NCBI GenBank assembly: GCA_002365175.1
Contig: DEZK01000021.1
Location: 1 to 35,516 of the forward strand
Length of the DNA: 35,516 nucleotides
Origin: Raskinella chloraquaticus (SeqCode)
GTDB taxonomy: Bacteria; Pseudomonadota; Alphaproteobacteria; Rhizobiales; UBA4765
Direction of reading: 5' to 3'
Position 1 is the stretch's first letter. Every line of letters starts with the position of its first letter. The notes below the pieces were generated by a model. That model was not told the DNA's origin and did no database searches. It saw only the letters and a list, made by a program, of their open reading frames with translations. Below are positions 26,224-34,225 of the stretch, one piece after another. The position numbers were made by a program, and so were the translations under genes.

Positions 26224-26325
26224 AGCAAAATCCGATCAAGTTGGAACGGATTTTTGCTCTAGATTATTGCTTTCGCATCATCTTTTTCCGCCAGCCGGTA
26301 TCCACCTGGCGGGATGATGCTCTAG
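26220..26325 (+). repeat. 106-base double-hairpin intergenic repeat, copy B
   Basis: Reverse complement of the element at 14823-14928 with two substitutions. On the plus strand the first hairpin pairs AGAGCAAAATCCG with CGGATTTTTGCTCT. The second pairs GCATCATC with GATGATGC and CCGCCAG with CTGGCGG around a T5 bulge. The TAG at 26221-26223 is the stop codon of the L,D-transpeptidase. The next gene starts 28 bases after the element. Confidence 0.93.
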
Positions 26326-26353
26326 GGTCACGGCTTCGTACAAGGATTGAACC

Positions 26354-27577
26354 ATGCCGCAGATTGATGCCGCGCGCCTGCTGTCAGATTTACGCCAGCT
26401 GGCAAGTTTCGGAGCCTACAAGACGGGCGTCCATCGCCCCAGCCTGTCGCCGGAGGATATGGCAGCCAGGCGGTTTGTCATGCGCCGCTTTGAAGAGGCC
26501 GGTTTGGCGGCGCAGATCGATGGTATCGGTTCCGTCTTCGGCTGGAGCAAGGCTGCCGGCCCGCGCCTCCTCACCGGCTCGCATATCGAGAGCCAGAACC
26601 ATGCGGGTTGGCTCGATGGCGCGCTGGGCGTCATCTATGGGCTCGAAGCAGCGCGCGCGCTGTCAGCCGATGCCGCCACCCGCCATATCGCCGTTGATGT
26701 CGCCGCCTGGTTTGACGAGGAGGGACATTTCGGCTCCTTCCCCGGCTCGCGCTCAGGCATTGGCATCCTGAGCGAGGATCATATCGCCGCCATGAGCAAT
26801 CGCTATGACGGAACCCCGCTCAGCGAGAAACTCAAAGAAGTGGGATTGGGCGGCGTGGCGCGCATTGTCATCGATGGCAGCCGCTATCGCGGTTATTGCG
26901 AGGCCCATATCGAGCAGGGCGACAATCTGGAATCGACCGGTCAGCGTATCGGCATTGTCACCGCCATCGTCGGCAATTGGCAGTATCGCATCCTCTTCGA
27001 TGGGGCCCAGAACCATGCCGGCACCACTCGCATGGCAATCCGTCGTGATGCCGGCGTCGCACTGACCGAACTGTGCCATGCGATCACGCAGGCCTTCCCC
27101 AGGATCGCCGGACCGCGCACGGTATGGACCACCGGGCGCATCACTCTTGATCCGGGCGCGCCCTCGATCATTCCCGGCAAGGCTGAAATGCTCTTCCAGA
27201 TCCGCGATGCGGATGCGGGAATTCTCGACAGTCTCGACAAGGAACTGCGCCGGCTGATCACCACGGCTGACGCTGAGGGTCCCTGCCGGGTAACGCTTGA
27301 GGTCCTGTCTCAGTCAGTTCCGGCGCTGATGGATGACAAATTGCAGCTTGCGCTGGAGGCGGCAGCCGAAAAACGCGCCCCCGGCAAGCATATGCGCCTG
27401 CCTTCGGGGGCGGGTCATGACGCGCAATATCTTGCCCGCATCATGCCCTCTTCGATGCTGTTTGTGCCGTCAATCGGCGGCATCAGCCATCACTGGAGCG
27501 AAAACACCAGTGATGAGGACATCGTTCTCGGCTGCGAGGTTTATGTCGATGCGCTTGTCCGGATGGCGGCAGGTTAA
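26354..27577 (+). CDS. M20-family Zn-dependent amidohydrolase (carbamoylase/allantoate-type)
   Basis: A 407-residue member of the hydantoinase/N-carbamoylase family of M20 peptidase-like hydrolases, which remove ureido or carbamoyl groups from amino acids or purine breakdown products. Metal and catalytic residues are visible: His77 in TGSHIESQ, Asp88 in WLDGALGV, Glu122-Glu123 in FDEEGHFGS, His185 in CEAHIEQGDNLE, and a C-terminal His in GISHHWSENT. The usual H-x-D pair of the first motif is H-x-E here. The substrate is not predictable. ATG 26354 has an AAGGA site; the end overlaps ridA by 4 bases (convergent). Confidence 0.87.
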   Translation: MPQIDAARLLSDLRQLASFGAYKTGVHRPSLSPEDMAARRFVMRRFEEAGLAAQIDGIGSVFGWSKAAGPRLLTGSHIESQNHAGWLDGALGVIYGLEAARALSADAATRHIAVDVAAWFDEEGHFGSFPGSRSGIGILSEDHIAAMSNRYDGTPLSEKLKEVGLGGVARIVIDGSRYRGYCEAHIEQGDNLESTGQRIGIVTAIVGNWQYRILFDGAQNHAGTTRMAIRRDAGVALTELCHAITQAFPRIAGPRTVWTTGRITLDPGAPSIIPGKAEMLFQIRDADAGILDSLDKELRRLITTADAEGPCRVTLEVLSQSVPALMDDKLQLALEAAAEKRAPGKHMRLPSGAGHDAQYLARIMPSSMLFVPSIGGISHHWSENTSDEDIVLGCEVYVDALVRMAAG

Positions 27578-27924
27578 ACGGCGGCGCTGACCTGAATTTC
27601 AACCAGCATTGCCGGGTCGGCGAGCTTGGCTTCAACAGTGGCGCGCGTCGGCAGCGCTGCCTGATCGACCCATTCAAGCCATGCCTCATTGACGCCGGCG
27701 CGATGGCGGATATCGCTGACCCACAGCGATGCGGTCAGCAACCGGCCCTTCGAGGTACCGAAATGGCTGAGCACCTTGTCGATGGTCTTCAGGATCTGCG
27801 TTGCCTGGCCTCTGGCATCCGCTTTGAGGTCTTCAGCGACGATGCCGGCCGTCGTCACCACGCCATTATAGCGCACGCCCAGTGAAAAAATCTTGTTGCC
27901 TGCGTCGAGACGATCGATCGCCAT
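27574..27924 (-). CDS. RidA-family enamine/imine deaminase
   Basis: A 116-residue protein of the YjgF/RidA family. The key Arg is Arg94 in LPTRATVEAKL, with LVEIQVSA (Glu109) closing the active-site cleft. RidA enzymes hydrolyse reactive enamines and imines. The VEIQ version differs from the classic RidA VEIEAIA, so it may belong to another Rid subfamily. ATG 27924 has a GGGAG site and lies 25 bases downstream of the P-loop ATPase stop, so it may be the last gene of a cluster of rlu, two P-loop genes and ridA. Confidence 0.9.
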   Translation of the reverse strand: MAIDRLDAGNKIFSLGVRYNGVVTTAGIVAEDLKADARGQATQILKTIDKVLSHFGTSKGRLLTASLWVSDIRHRAGVNEAWLEWVDQAALPTRATVEAKLADPAMLVEIQVSAAV

Positions 27925-27949
27925 GAGCTAACTCCCTGATGAATTGCAA

Positions 27950-28753
27950 TTATTCGTCGCCGCGCACGAGCGCCCGCTTGAGGCAGTCGAGTTTTGAGAA
28001 TTCACTGAAAATCTCGCCCAGCCATTTGCGGCAATAGCCACGCAGGACCAGCGAGTAATTCCCCTCGCGCCCTTCGGCGTTCTTGTTGGCGATGAAGCTG
28101 CGGAAGGGCACGGAATTGGTGTCGACCGTTTCGTAGACGAGCTCGTCAAGGCGCGGAATGCCAAGTTCGATCCCGCCGGCTTTGAGGAATTTCGCCCGGA
28201 TATCGGAGCCGTGCCAGAACACGAAATCAGGGTCGGTTGCGTGCGATTTCACCACGATATGACGCTGGATCGGCAATTGCGCCATCGCATCCGCCACCTC
28301 GCCGAGCGCTTCATAATTGCCGCCGATGACATGGAAGAAGAAGAGCTGGAGCTTGCCTTCGCGCATCTGTTCGAGGATCGAGATGTCCTCGAACGTCTTC
28401 AGGACGGATGAAAAGGTTCCTGCCCGCAGATCAAGCACATGCGGGGCCGGCGAACTCGCGATCGAATCAAACAGCTCGATCTGGCTCTTCACCGTCGTAA
28501 TGTCGATCAGCCGCGTCGTGGAGGGCGCAAAGCGTGCCAGCGATCCGCGCGGGAATTCCGTGTCGAAGGGTCGCGCCGGGCGCTTCATCTCGTCAAAATA
28601 TTCAACCAGCAGGCGTGACACCGTCGTCTTGCCAACGCCGCCCTTGTCCCCGCCAACGATAAAAAGACGTCCGCCGCTCATCTTGCTGTTCCCCTGATTC
28701 GTCGCAGATTTTGCGCTCGATGCGCCTTTGCTGACCGCTTTCACTTTTTTCAC
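27950..28753 (-). CDS. ParA/MinD-like P-loop ATPase of unknown function (intact Walker A)
   Basis: A 267-residue SIMIBI-class P-loop protein. The deviant Walker A GGDKGGVGKTTVSR (from residue 34, Lys37 and Lys42) is intact, followed by RPFDTEFPRGSLARF where ParA-like enzymes have the Walker A' Asp, and VLDLRAGT in a Walker B-like position. The region W-H-G-S-D-I-R through V-P-F-R-S-F-I-A is specific to this group, and the shape recalls TraL-like proteins. It is clearly paralogous to the upstream gene (see findings). The start is GTG 28753 with AGGGGA upstream; ATG 28681, also with a good site, would remove a Lys-rich 24-residue extension. Confidence 0.8.
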   Translation of the reverse strand: MKKVKAVSKGASSAKSATNQGNSKMSGGRLFIVGGDKGGVGKTTVSRLLVEYFDEMKRPARPFDTEFPRGSLARFAPSTTRLIDITTVKSQIELFDSIASSPAPHVLDLRAGTFSSVLKTFEDISILEQMREGKLQLFFFHVIGGNYEALGEVADAMAQLPIQRHIVVKSHATDPDFVFWHGSDIRAKFLKAGGIELGIPRLDELVYETVDTNSVPFRSFIANKNAEGREGNYSLVLRGYCRKWLGEIFSEFSKLDCLKRALVRGDE

Positions 28754-28770
28754 CCGACCATCCCCTGCTC

Positions 28771-29493
28771 TTATTGAAACATCGGACCGCTGAGCCGGCC
28801 CAGATCCCTCGACAGGAGAAGCTGGGCAACCTGCGGCTGGAATACCTGAAACAGTTTCGCGAGCTGGGCCCGCGCGAACACGTCCTTGCCGCTGCCTCCT
28901 CCCTTTGCCAGAAACTCAGACAGCGGGAGGCGCTGCGACAGGTAATGCTGAATAGCCCCTTCATCCATACGGGGAAGGACAAACTCGGGTACGCGGCGTT
29001 CTGTCAATTCTGTGCGAATCGGGCTCGAACGCCAATCGCGCAGATGAGCAGGCGACGAATTGTTAACAACGAGAATTTCGCGCGCGTCAACCAGGCAATC
29101 AGGCCAGAAGCTGGCGCGGACATCGCGCAGGGGCTGGGAATAGACGCGCATCGACCAGGTCTCGACACCATTTTCGGCCAGATCGGCGATGATGCCGGTA
29201 TAGTCACAGAAGTCGAGAAACGCACGATAATCCGACTGCGCGAGGTCCAGCAGCGTCCAGGCGTCAGGTGCGCGCATGATGGTATCGACAAAACGCACCT
29301 GCTCGGCGGTTTCGTGGATATTGACGGCGGCGAATCGTTGCTTGTTCTGGCTGCGCTGGGGAATTTCGCGGGCGGCCGAGGAAAAGACATACCAGTCGAC
29401 GCCGCGATCCATGAGGAACGCGGTCAGGAGATGCGCAATGAGCGTACGGCCTTCGCCGCCACGTTCGCTGCGGATGATCACCAGATGCCCCAT
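28771..29493 (-). CDS. degenerate ParA/MinD-like protein (probable pseudo-ATPase) paralogous to its neighbour
   Basis: A 240-residue protein aligning along its length with the downstream ATPase. At its Walker A the sequence is RSERGGEGRTLIAH: both nucleotide-contacting lysines are arginine (Arg11, Arg16), and the central Val is Glu. The Walker B-like motif LLDLAQ matches the VLDLRA of the partner. Shared segments include WRSSPIRTEL...VPEFVLPRMDE against WHGSDIRAKF...LGIPRLDE. It probably binds nucleotide poorly or not at all and may be a partner subunit. ATG 29493 starts directly before the P-loop-like strand; a TTG at 29556 is an alternative. Its stop is 17 bases from the next start. Confidence 0.8.
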   Translation of the reverse strand: MGHLVIIRSERGGEGRTLIAHLLTAFLMDRGVDWYVFSSAAREIPQRSQNKQRFAAVNIHETAEQVRFVDTIMRAPDAWTLLDLAQSDYRAFLDFCDYTGIIADLAENGVETWSMRVYSQPLRDVRASFWPDCLVDAREILVVNNSSPAHLRDWRSSPIRTELTERRVPEFVLPRMDEGAIQHYLSQRLPLSEFLAKGGGSGKDVFARAQLAKLFQVFQPQVAQLLLSRDLGRLSGPMFQ

Positions 29494-29572
29494 TCTGCCC
29501 GCCGCAGGATCGCGCGACAAGGTGGTTGTCGCGCGTCGTTCACGTCCCCAGGTCAATACCTTGCGATCTTGG

Positions 29573-30265
29573 TTAGCCTATCTCTCGTCCTGAGGCGAGG
29601 GCGATCAGCGCCTTCATGTGCGCGGGCACGGCCGCAACCGCACTGATCACCGGTTTTTTGGCATGGTAGGGGATCACCACCTGCCTCGCGTGGAGATGCA
29701 TGTGCCGGTCAACACCGCGCGCGCGATCCCCGCCATAAACGCCGTCCCCGACGATCGGACAGCCAAGATGGGCAAGATGGACCCTCAGCTGATGCGTCCG
29801 CCCGGTCTGCGGCTGAAGCTCGACGAAGCTCACCCCGCCGCCGCGCCCCAGCACCGTCCACGCGGTTTGCGACGGTTGACCGGCTGCGTCGACCTTCATC
29901 CACCATGATCGCCGATCATGGCTGCGCCTGGACAGCGGCACGTCGATCACGCCCGAATCCTGCGGCGGCCCGCCGACGACGACAGCCCAGTAGGTCTTGC
30001 GCACCTCTCCCCCCGCAAAGAGTGCACCCAGCCGGGCGGTCGCCTGGCGGTGACGACCAAGAACCAGACAACCGGACGTATCCTTGTCGAGACGGTGCGC
30101 GAGAGCAGGGGCTGCCGGCAGACCAAAGCGCAAGCCGTCGAGGAATTGTTCAAGGTGGGCTCCGCCCTTCGGCCCGGCATGCACCGGCAATCCTGCCGGC
30201 TTGTCGATGATGAGCATCAACGCATCGCGGTAGAGAAGGCGGGCGGCAAGATCCTCAGGGCTCAT
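29573..30265 (-). CDS. RluA-family 23S rRNA/tRNA pseudouridine synthase
   Basis: A 230-residue pseudouridine synthase. Catalytic Asp60 is in AHRLDKDTSGCLVLG, following IIDKPAGLPVHAG. The QTGRTHQLRVHLAHLGCPIVGDGVYGG block is complete. No S4 RNA-binding domain is visible, so it is closer to RluA or RluC core-only proteins; the target uridine cannot be assigned. ATG 30265 is clear. It precedes the pair of P-loop genes on the same strand, and mtnA diverges from it across 96 bases. Confidence 0.93.
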   Translation of the reverse strand: MSPEDLAARLLYRDALMLIIDKPAGLPVHAGPKGGAHLEQFLDGLRFGLPAAPALAHRLDKDTSGCLVLGRHRQATARLGALFAGGEVRKTYWAVVVGGPPQDSGVIDVPLSRRSHDRRSWWMKVDAAGQPSQTAWTVLGRGGGVSFVELQPQTGRTHQLRVHLAHLGCPIVGDGVYGGDRARGVDRHMHLHARQVVIPYHAKKPVISAVAAVPAHMKALIALASGREIG

Positions 30266-30361
30266 GGCGGCGGTCTGCCGGCTTGCACCGCATCTGTCAA
30301 ACGTTAGACACTTGCAGCCGCGCTGGTGTCATGGCAGGCCAGCAGCAGGAGAACGGCGATC

Positions 30362-31459
30362 ATGCGTGTTGATGGCAGGCAATGGCGGACCATCTGGGTC
30401 GAAAATGAGGCGGGCGACGTCGGCGTCATCGATCAGACCCTGCTGCCCCATCGCTTCACCTGTCGGGTCGTCGGCGACGCGGCCGAGATGGCCGCCGCCA
30501 TACGCGACATGGTGGTGCGCGGTGCGCCGCTCATCGGCGCGAGTGCTGCCTATGGCATGGCACTCGCCATGCGCTCGAACCCGGCGGATGACAATCTTGA
30601 TGCGGCAGCGACCATGTTGGCAGCCGCCCGCCCGACGGCGGTCAATCTGCGCTGGGCGCTTGACCGCCTGGTTGGGCATCTGCGCCCGCTGCCAGCGCAC
30701 CTGCGTCGGGCCGCTGCCTACAAGCACGCGGCCGCGATTGCCGACGAGGATGTGGCGATCAATCAGGCGATCGGTTGCCACGGCCTTGATCTTGTCCGTA
30801 AAGTCGCAGACGGCAAGGCGGGCAAACCGGTGAATATTCTGACCCATTGCAATGCCGGTTGGCTTGCGACCGTGGACTGGGGCACCGCCACCGCGCCCAT
30901 CTACATGGCCCATGATATGGGCATTCCCGTCCATGTCTGGGTGGAGGAAACCCGGCCACGCAATCAGGGTGCGGCCCTCACCGCCTGGGAATTGTCGAAA
31001 CATGGCGTGGCGATGAGCCTGATTGCCGACAATGCGGGTGGCCATATCATGCAGCATGGTGAGGTCGATATGGTCATCGTCGGCACTGACCGCACGACGG
31101 CAAACGGTGATGTCGCCAACAAGATCGGTACCTATTTGAAAGCACTCGCGGCTCGCGACAATGGCGTTCCCTTCTACGTGGCGCTCCCCTCGCCGACGAT
31201 CGATTTTTCGCTCCATGACGGCATCGCCGATATTCCCATCGAGGAACGCAGCCCGCGCGAAGTGACGCATATCCAGGGTGCTACCGAGAGCGGCACCATT
31301 GTTGAGGTCAATCTCGCACCCGTCGGGATCACCGCCCGCAATTATGCCTTCGATGTGACGCCCGCCCGGCTGGTGACCGGCCTCATCACCGAGCGTGGTA
31401 TAGCGCCAGCCAGCAGTGAGGGTCTCGCGGCTCTTTTTCCCGAACAGGTGACACCATGA
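30362..31459 (+). CDS. mtnA: S-methyl-5-thioribose-1-phosphate isomerase
   Basis: A 365-residue isomerase that converts methylthioribose-1-phosphate (and often 5-deoxyribose-1-phosphate) to the ribulose form in sulfur salvage. Catalytic Cys163 is in ILTHCNAGWLAT and Asp243 in IVGTDRTTANGDVANKIGTY. The RGAPLIGASAAYG, WVEETRPRNQGA and TPARLVTGLITERGI motifs are intact. GTG 30326 is in frame, but ATG 30362 follows AGGAG by 10 bases and gives the family N-terminus. It overlaps the next gene by ATGA. Confidence 0.97.
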   Translation: MRVDGRQWRTIWVENEAGDVGVIDQTLLPHRFTCRVVGDAAEMAAAIRDMVVRGAPLIGASAAYGMALAMRSNPADDNLDAAATMLAAARPTAVNLRWALDRLVGHLRPLPAHLRRAAAYKHAAAIADEDVAINQAIGCHGLDLVRKVADGKAGKPVNILTHCNAGWLATVDWGTATAPIYMAHDMGIPVHVWVEETRPRNQGAALTAWELSKHGVAMSLIADNAGGHIMQHGEVDMVIVGTDRTTANGDVANKIGTYLKALAARDNGVPFYVALPSPTIDFSLHDGIADIPIEERSPREVTHIQGATESGTIVEVNLAPVGITARNYAFDVTPARLVTGLITERGIAPASSEGLAALFPEQVTP

Positions 31460-32223
31460 CCAGCTCGCTACTGCATGTCGTCGAGCAGGGCAACGGCACA
31501 TCCACGCCGCTCATTCTGCTGCATGGCTTTGGCGGCGATGCCGGCAGCTGGCTCTCTGTCCAGACCGCCCTTGCCGGCACCCGGCGCGTGCTCGCGCTCG
31601 ACCTGCCGGGCCACGGCAGGAGCCGTGCCCATCCGGCGAATGATTATGCCGGCATGGCGCAAGCCGTCCTTGCCACCCTCGATCATCTGGCGATCACCCG
31701 TTTCCACCTGGCTGCTCATTCCATGGGCGGGGCGGTGGCGAGCGTTCTGGCGCTGGCCCATCAAGAGCGTATCGCCTCGCTCACGCTGGTGTGTCCTGGT
31801 GGCTTCGGCGGGCTTGTGAACGAGCGGCTGATGCGCCGCTTTGCCAGCGCCACCACTGCCGATGAATTGCAGGAAGTTGTCAGCGCCTTTTTTGCCGCGT
31901 CCAGCCTTGTGCCACGCCATGTCGGGGCGCATCTGGCCATCGAGCGCGCTGATCCGGCCGTCAATGAGCGCCTTGGCGCACTCCTCACGGCTATGCTTGA
32001 TGGCCCACACCAGGTACCGGCCGGCAAAGAACGGCTGGGAGAGCTCACCTGCCCGGTGCGGGTGATCTGGGGCGAACAGGACGAGGTGCAGAGCGCGCAT
32101 ACCATCGCCGGCCTGCCGCCGCTGGTTGGCGTTCACCGCTTTGCCGCTGCAGGGCACATGGTCCATGTCGAGGCGGCGCGTGAAATCGCGCAGATCCTGC
32201 GCTTCCAGCTGCGGGAGGAGTGA
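31456..32223 (+). CDS. alpha/beta hydrolase
   Basis: A 255-residue alpha/beta-fold hydrolase. The oxyanion region is LILLHGFGGDAGSW, the nucleophile is Ser89 in AAHSMGGAVA, the acid is the Asp of WGEQDEV, and the base is the His of AAAGHMVHVEA. The substrate is unknown. It is translationally coupled to mtnA (4-base overlap), and the class II aldolase starts 3 bases after its stop. Possible roles are ester or lactone hydrolysis in the same salvage route, but nothing in the sequence shows this. Confidence 0.88.
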   Translation: MTSSLLHVVEQGNGTSTPLILLHGFGGDAGSWLSVQTALAGTRRVLALDLPGHGRSRAHPANDYAGMAQAVLATLDHLAITRFHLAAHSMGGAVASVLALAHQERIASLTLVCPGGFGGLVNERLMRRFASATTADELQEVVSAFFAASSLVPRHVGAHLAIERADPAVNERLGALLTAMLDGPHQVPAGKERLGELTCPVRVIWGEQDEVQSAHTIAGLPPLVGVHRFAAAGHMVHVEAAREIAQILRFQLREE

Positions 32224-32226
32224 TCA

Positions 32227-32907
32227 TTGGCTGCCCGGACAACAAAGCCACAAGCAAAACGATCGGTTCATGGCGGCCTTCGTCGCGAATTGGTGGCAAC
32301 TGCCCAACGCATGCATGCCGAAGGCCTGTCGCAGGGGACCAGCGGCAATGTATCGGTCCGCACGCCCGAAGGCTTTCTGATTACGCCCTCAGGTGTTCCC
32401 TATGATCGCATCACCCCGGCGATGATGGTGCCAGTCGACGTTGAGGGCGGCTGGCAGGGAGCTTGGAAGCCCTCGTCCGAATGGCGCATGCACGCAGATA
32501 TCTACCGCTTCAAGCCGCAGGCTGGCGCCGTCGTTCACACCCATTCGCCCTATGCCACCGCCTTTTCCACCCTGCGTGAGGATATTCCGGCCTTCCACTA
32601 CATGGTGGCGATGGCCGGCGGCACGACGCTGCGCTGCGCCAGCTACGCCACCTTCGGGTCGCAGGAATTGTCGGATGCGATGCTGGTGGCGCTTGATGAG
32701 CGCAAGGCCTGCCTTCTCGCCAATCATGGCATGATCTGCTTCGAGCACAATCTCGACCGGGCGCTGTGGCTCGCCGGCGAGGTGGAAATGCTCGCGCGCC
32801 AATATGGTCTGGCCCGTCAGGCCGGCACGCCTGTCATTCTGGGCGAGGATGAAATGGCCGACGTGCTGGAGCGTTTCAAGACCTATGGCAAGCAGGGGAA
32901 GGCCTGA
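32227..32907 (+). CDS. class II aldolase (fuculose-phosphate aldolase-like), probable Ald2 of the DHAP shunt
   Basis: A 226-residue class II aldolase/adducin-type protein. Zinc ligands and catalytic residues are visible: His104 and His106 in AVVHTHSPYATAF, His167 in LANHGM, Glu85 in KPSSEWRMH, and the LSQGTSGNVSVR phosphate-binding segment. Known members of this group (Ald2) cleave methylthioribulose-1-phosphate or 5-deoxyribulose-1-phosphate to DHAP plus an aldehyde, and the location next to mtnA fits. MtnB dehydratase is the main alternative. TTG 32227 is the start; GGAGGAG lies 6 bases upstream. Confidence 0.85.
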   Translation: MAARTTKPQAKRSVHGGLRRELVATAQRMHAEGLSQGTSGNVSVRTPEGFLITPSGVPYDRITPAMMVPVDVEGGWQGAWKPSSEWRMHADIYRFKPQAGAVVHTHSPYATAFSTLREDIPAFHYMVAMAGGTTLRCASYATFGSQELSDAMLVALDERKACLLANHGMICFEHNLDRALWLAGEVEMLARQYGLARQAGTPVILGEDEMADVLERFKTYGKQGKA

Positions 32908-32909
32908 GC

Positions 32910-32927
32910 GGCTTTTAAAAAAAAGCC
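32910..32927. terminator. hairpin between the aldolase and glutaryl-CoA dehydrogenase genes
   Basis: GGCTTTT at 32910-32916 and AAAAGCC at 32921-32927 form a perfect 7-base stem with a 4-base loop at the convergent ends of the two genes, overlapping the gcdH stop. The T/A runs lie within the arms, so it could work in either direction, but the stem is AT-rich and the call is tentative. Confidence 0.4.
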
Positions 32928-34132
32928 TGAATGCCGGTGATGGCCCGCCCGAGGATGAGGGCGTGCACGTCATGCGTCCCCTCATAGGTGTTGACCGTCT
33001 CGAGGTTGGCGGCATGGCGCATCACGTGATAGTCGGCCTGAATGCCGTTGCCGCCATGCATGTCGCGGGCGATACGGGCGATATCGAGCGCCTTGCCGCA
33101 ATTATTGCGCTTGACGATGGAGATCGCTTCCGGTGCGAGCTCGCCGGAATCATAGAGACGTCCGACGCGCAAGGAAGCCTGCAGGCCAAGACTGATCTCG
33201 GTCAGCATGTCGGCAAGCTTCTTTTGCACCAGCTGGGTTGCCGCCAGCGGCCGCCCGAACTGCTTGCGCTCGAGCGTGTACTGGCGGGCGCGATGGAAAC
33301 AGTCCTCTGCCGCCCCCATCACCCCCCAGGAAATGCCATAGCGGGCGCGGTTGAGGCAGCCGAAGGGGCCTTTGAGGCCGGAGACGTTTGGCAGAAGGTT
33401 CTCCTCGGGCACGATCACGCCATCCATGACGATCTCGCCAGTGATCGAGGCGCGCAGCGACAGCTTGCCGCCGATCTTCGGCGCCGACAGGCCTTTCATG
33501 CCTTTTTCCAGGATGAAACCGCGGATCTGGTTATCATGCGCGGCTGATTTCGCCCAGACGATGAACACATCGGCGATGGGCGAATTGGAAATCCACATCT
33601 TGGCGCCGCTGAGGCGATAGCCGTCCGCGACTTTTTCCGCCCGCGTCGTCATGCCGCCCGGGTCCGAGCCGGCATCAGGCTCGGTGAGACCGAAACAGCC
33701 GACCCATTCGCCGCTGGCGAGCTTGGGGAGGTATTTACGCCGCTGGCTTTCATCGCCATACGCATAGATCGGATACATGACGAGCGAGGACTGGACGCTC
33801 ATCATCGAGCGATAGCCTGAATCAACCCGCTCGACTTCGCGCGCCACGAGCCCATAGGCGACATAACCGGCATCCGCGCAGCCATAGGTTTCGGGAAACG
33901 TCACGCCAAGCAGGCCAAGCTCGCCCATCTCGCTGAAAATCGCCCGGTCGGTGGTTTCATTAAGATAGGCCTCGCTGATGCGTGGCATGAGCTTTGACTG
34001 CGCATAGCCGCGCGCGCTGTCGCGGATGAGGCGCTCATCTTCGCTCAGCTGCGCCTCAAGATGAAAGGCATCATCCCATTGAAACGACGCCGGAGCTGAC
34101 GGGGTGGGGGCGATGCGTTGCGGCTTTGCCAT
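32915..34132 (-). CDS. gcdH: glutaryl-CoA dehydrogenase
   Basis: A 405-residue acyl-CoA dehydrogenase that oxidises and decarboxylates glutaryl-CoA to crotonyl-CoA in lysine, tryptophan and benzoate breakdown. The diagnostic C-terminus VNTYEGTHDVHALILGRAITGIQAF carries the catalytic base Glu384. FAD and substrate motifs GCFGLTEPDAGSDPGGM and GAKMWISNSPIADVFIVWAK are intact. The N-terminal extension (about 1-17) is common in GCDH. It stands alone here; the usual LysR regulator or CoA-transferase partners are not visible in the window. Confidence 0.95.
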   Translation of the reverse strand: MAKPQRIAPTPSAPASFQWDDAFHLEAQLSEDERLIRDSARGYAQSKLMPRISEAYLNETTDRAIFSEMGELGLLGVTFPETYGCADAGYVAYGLVAREVERVDSGYRSMMSVQSSLVMYPIYAYGDESQRRKYLPKLASGEWVGCFGLTEPDAGSDPGGMTTRAEKVADGYRLSGAKMWISNSPIADVFIVWAKSAAHDNQIRGFILEKGMKGLSAPKIGGKLSLRASITGEIVMDGVIVPEENLLPNVSGLKGPFGCLNRARYGISWGVMGAAEDCFHRARQYTLERKQFGRPLAATQLVQKKLADMLTEISLGLQASLRVGRLYDSGELAPEAISIVKRNNCGKALDIARIARDMHGGNGIQADYHVMRHAANLETVNTYEGTHDVHALILGRAITGIQAFF

Positions 34133-34225
34133 TCTGTCCTCTCGCGGGTGACGGTGCCGGCAAGTTTAGAACCGGATGGCAGGCCACGCAAAGGCAAAGT
34201 TCAGCTTGCGCGCGCGCCAGCCCGT

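Noticed and set aside
28774..29646. 290-codon plus-strand frame opposite the degenerate P-loop gene
   Set aside because: Considered because the minus-strand protein is degenerate, but the minus-strand product aligns with its neighbour along its length, while the plus-strand product has no family feature.
30329..31501. 390-codon open frame antisense to mtnA
   Set aside because: Longer than mtnA itself, but mtnA has complete catalytic motifs and a good start; the antisense product has no recognisable motif and is explained by the codon bias of a GC-rich gene.
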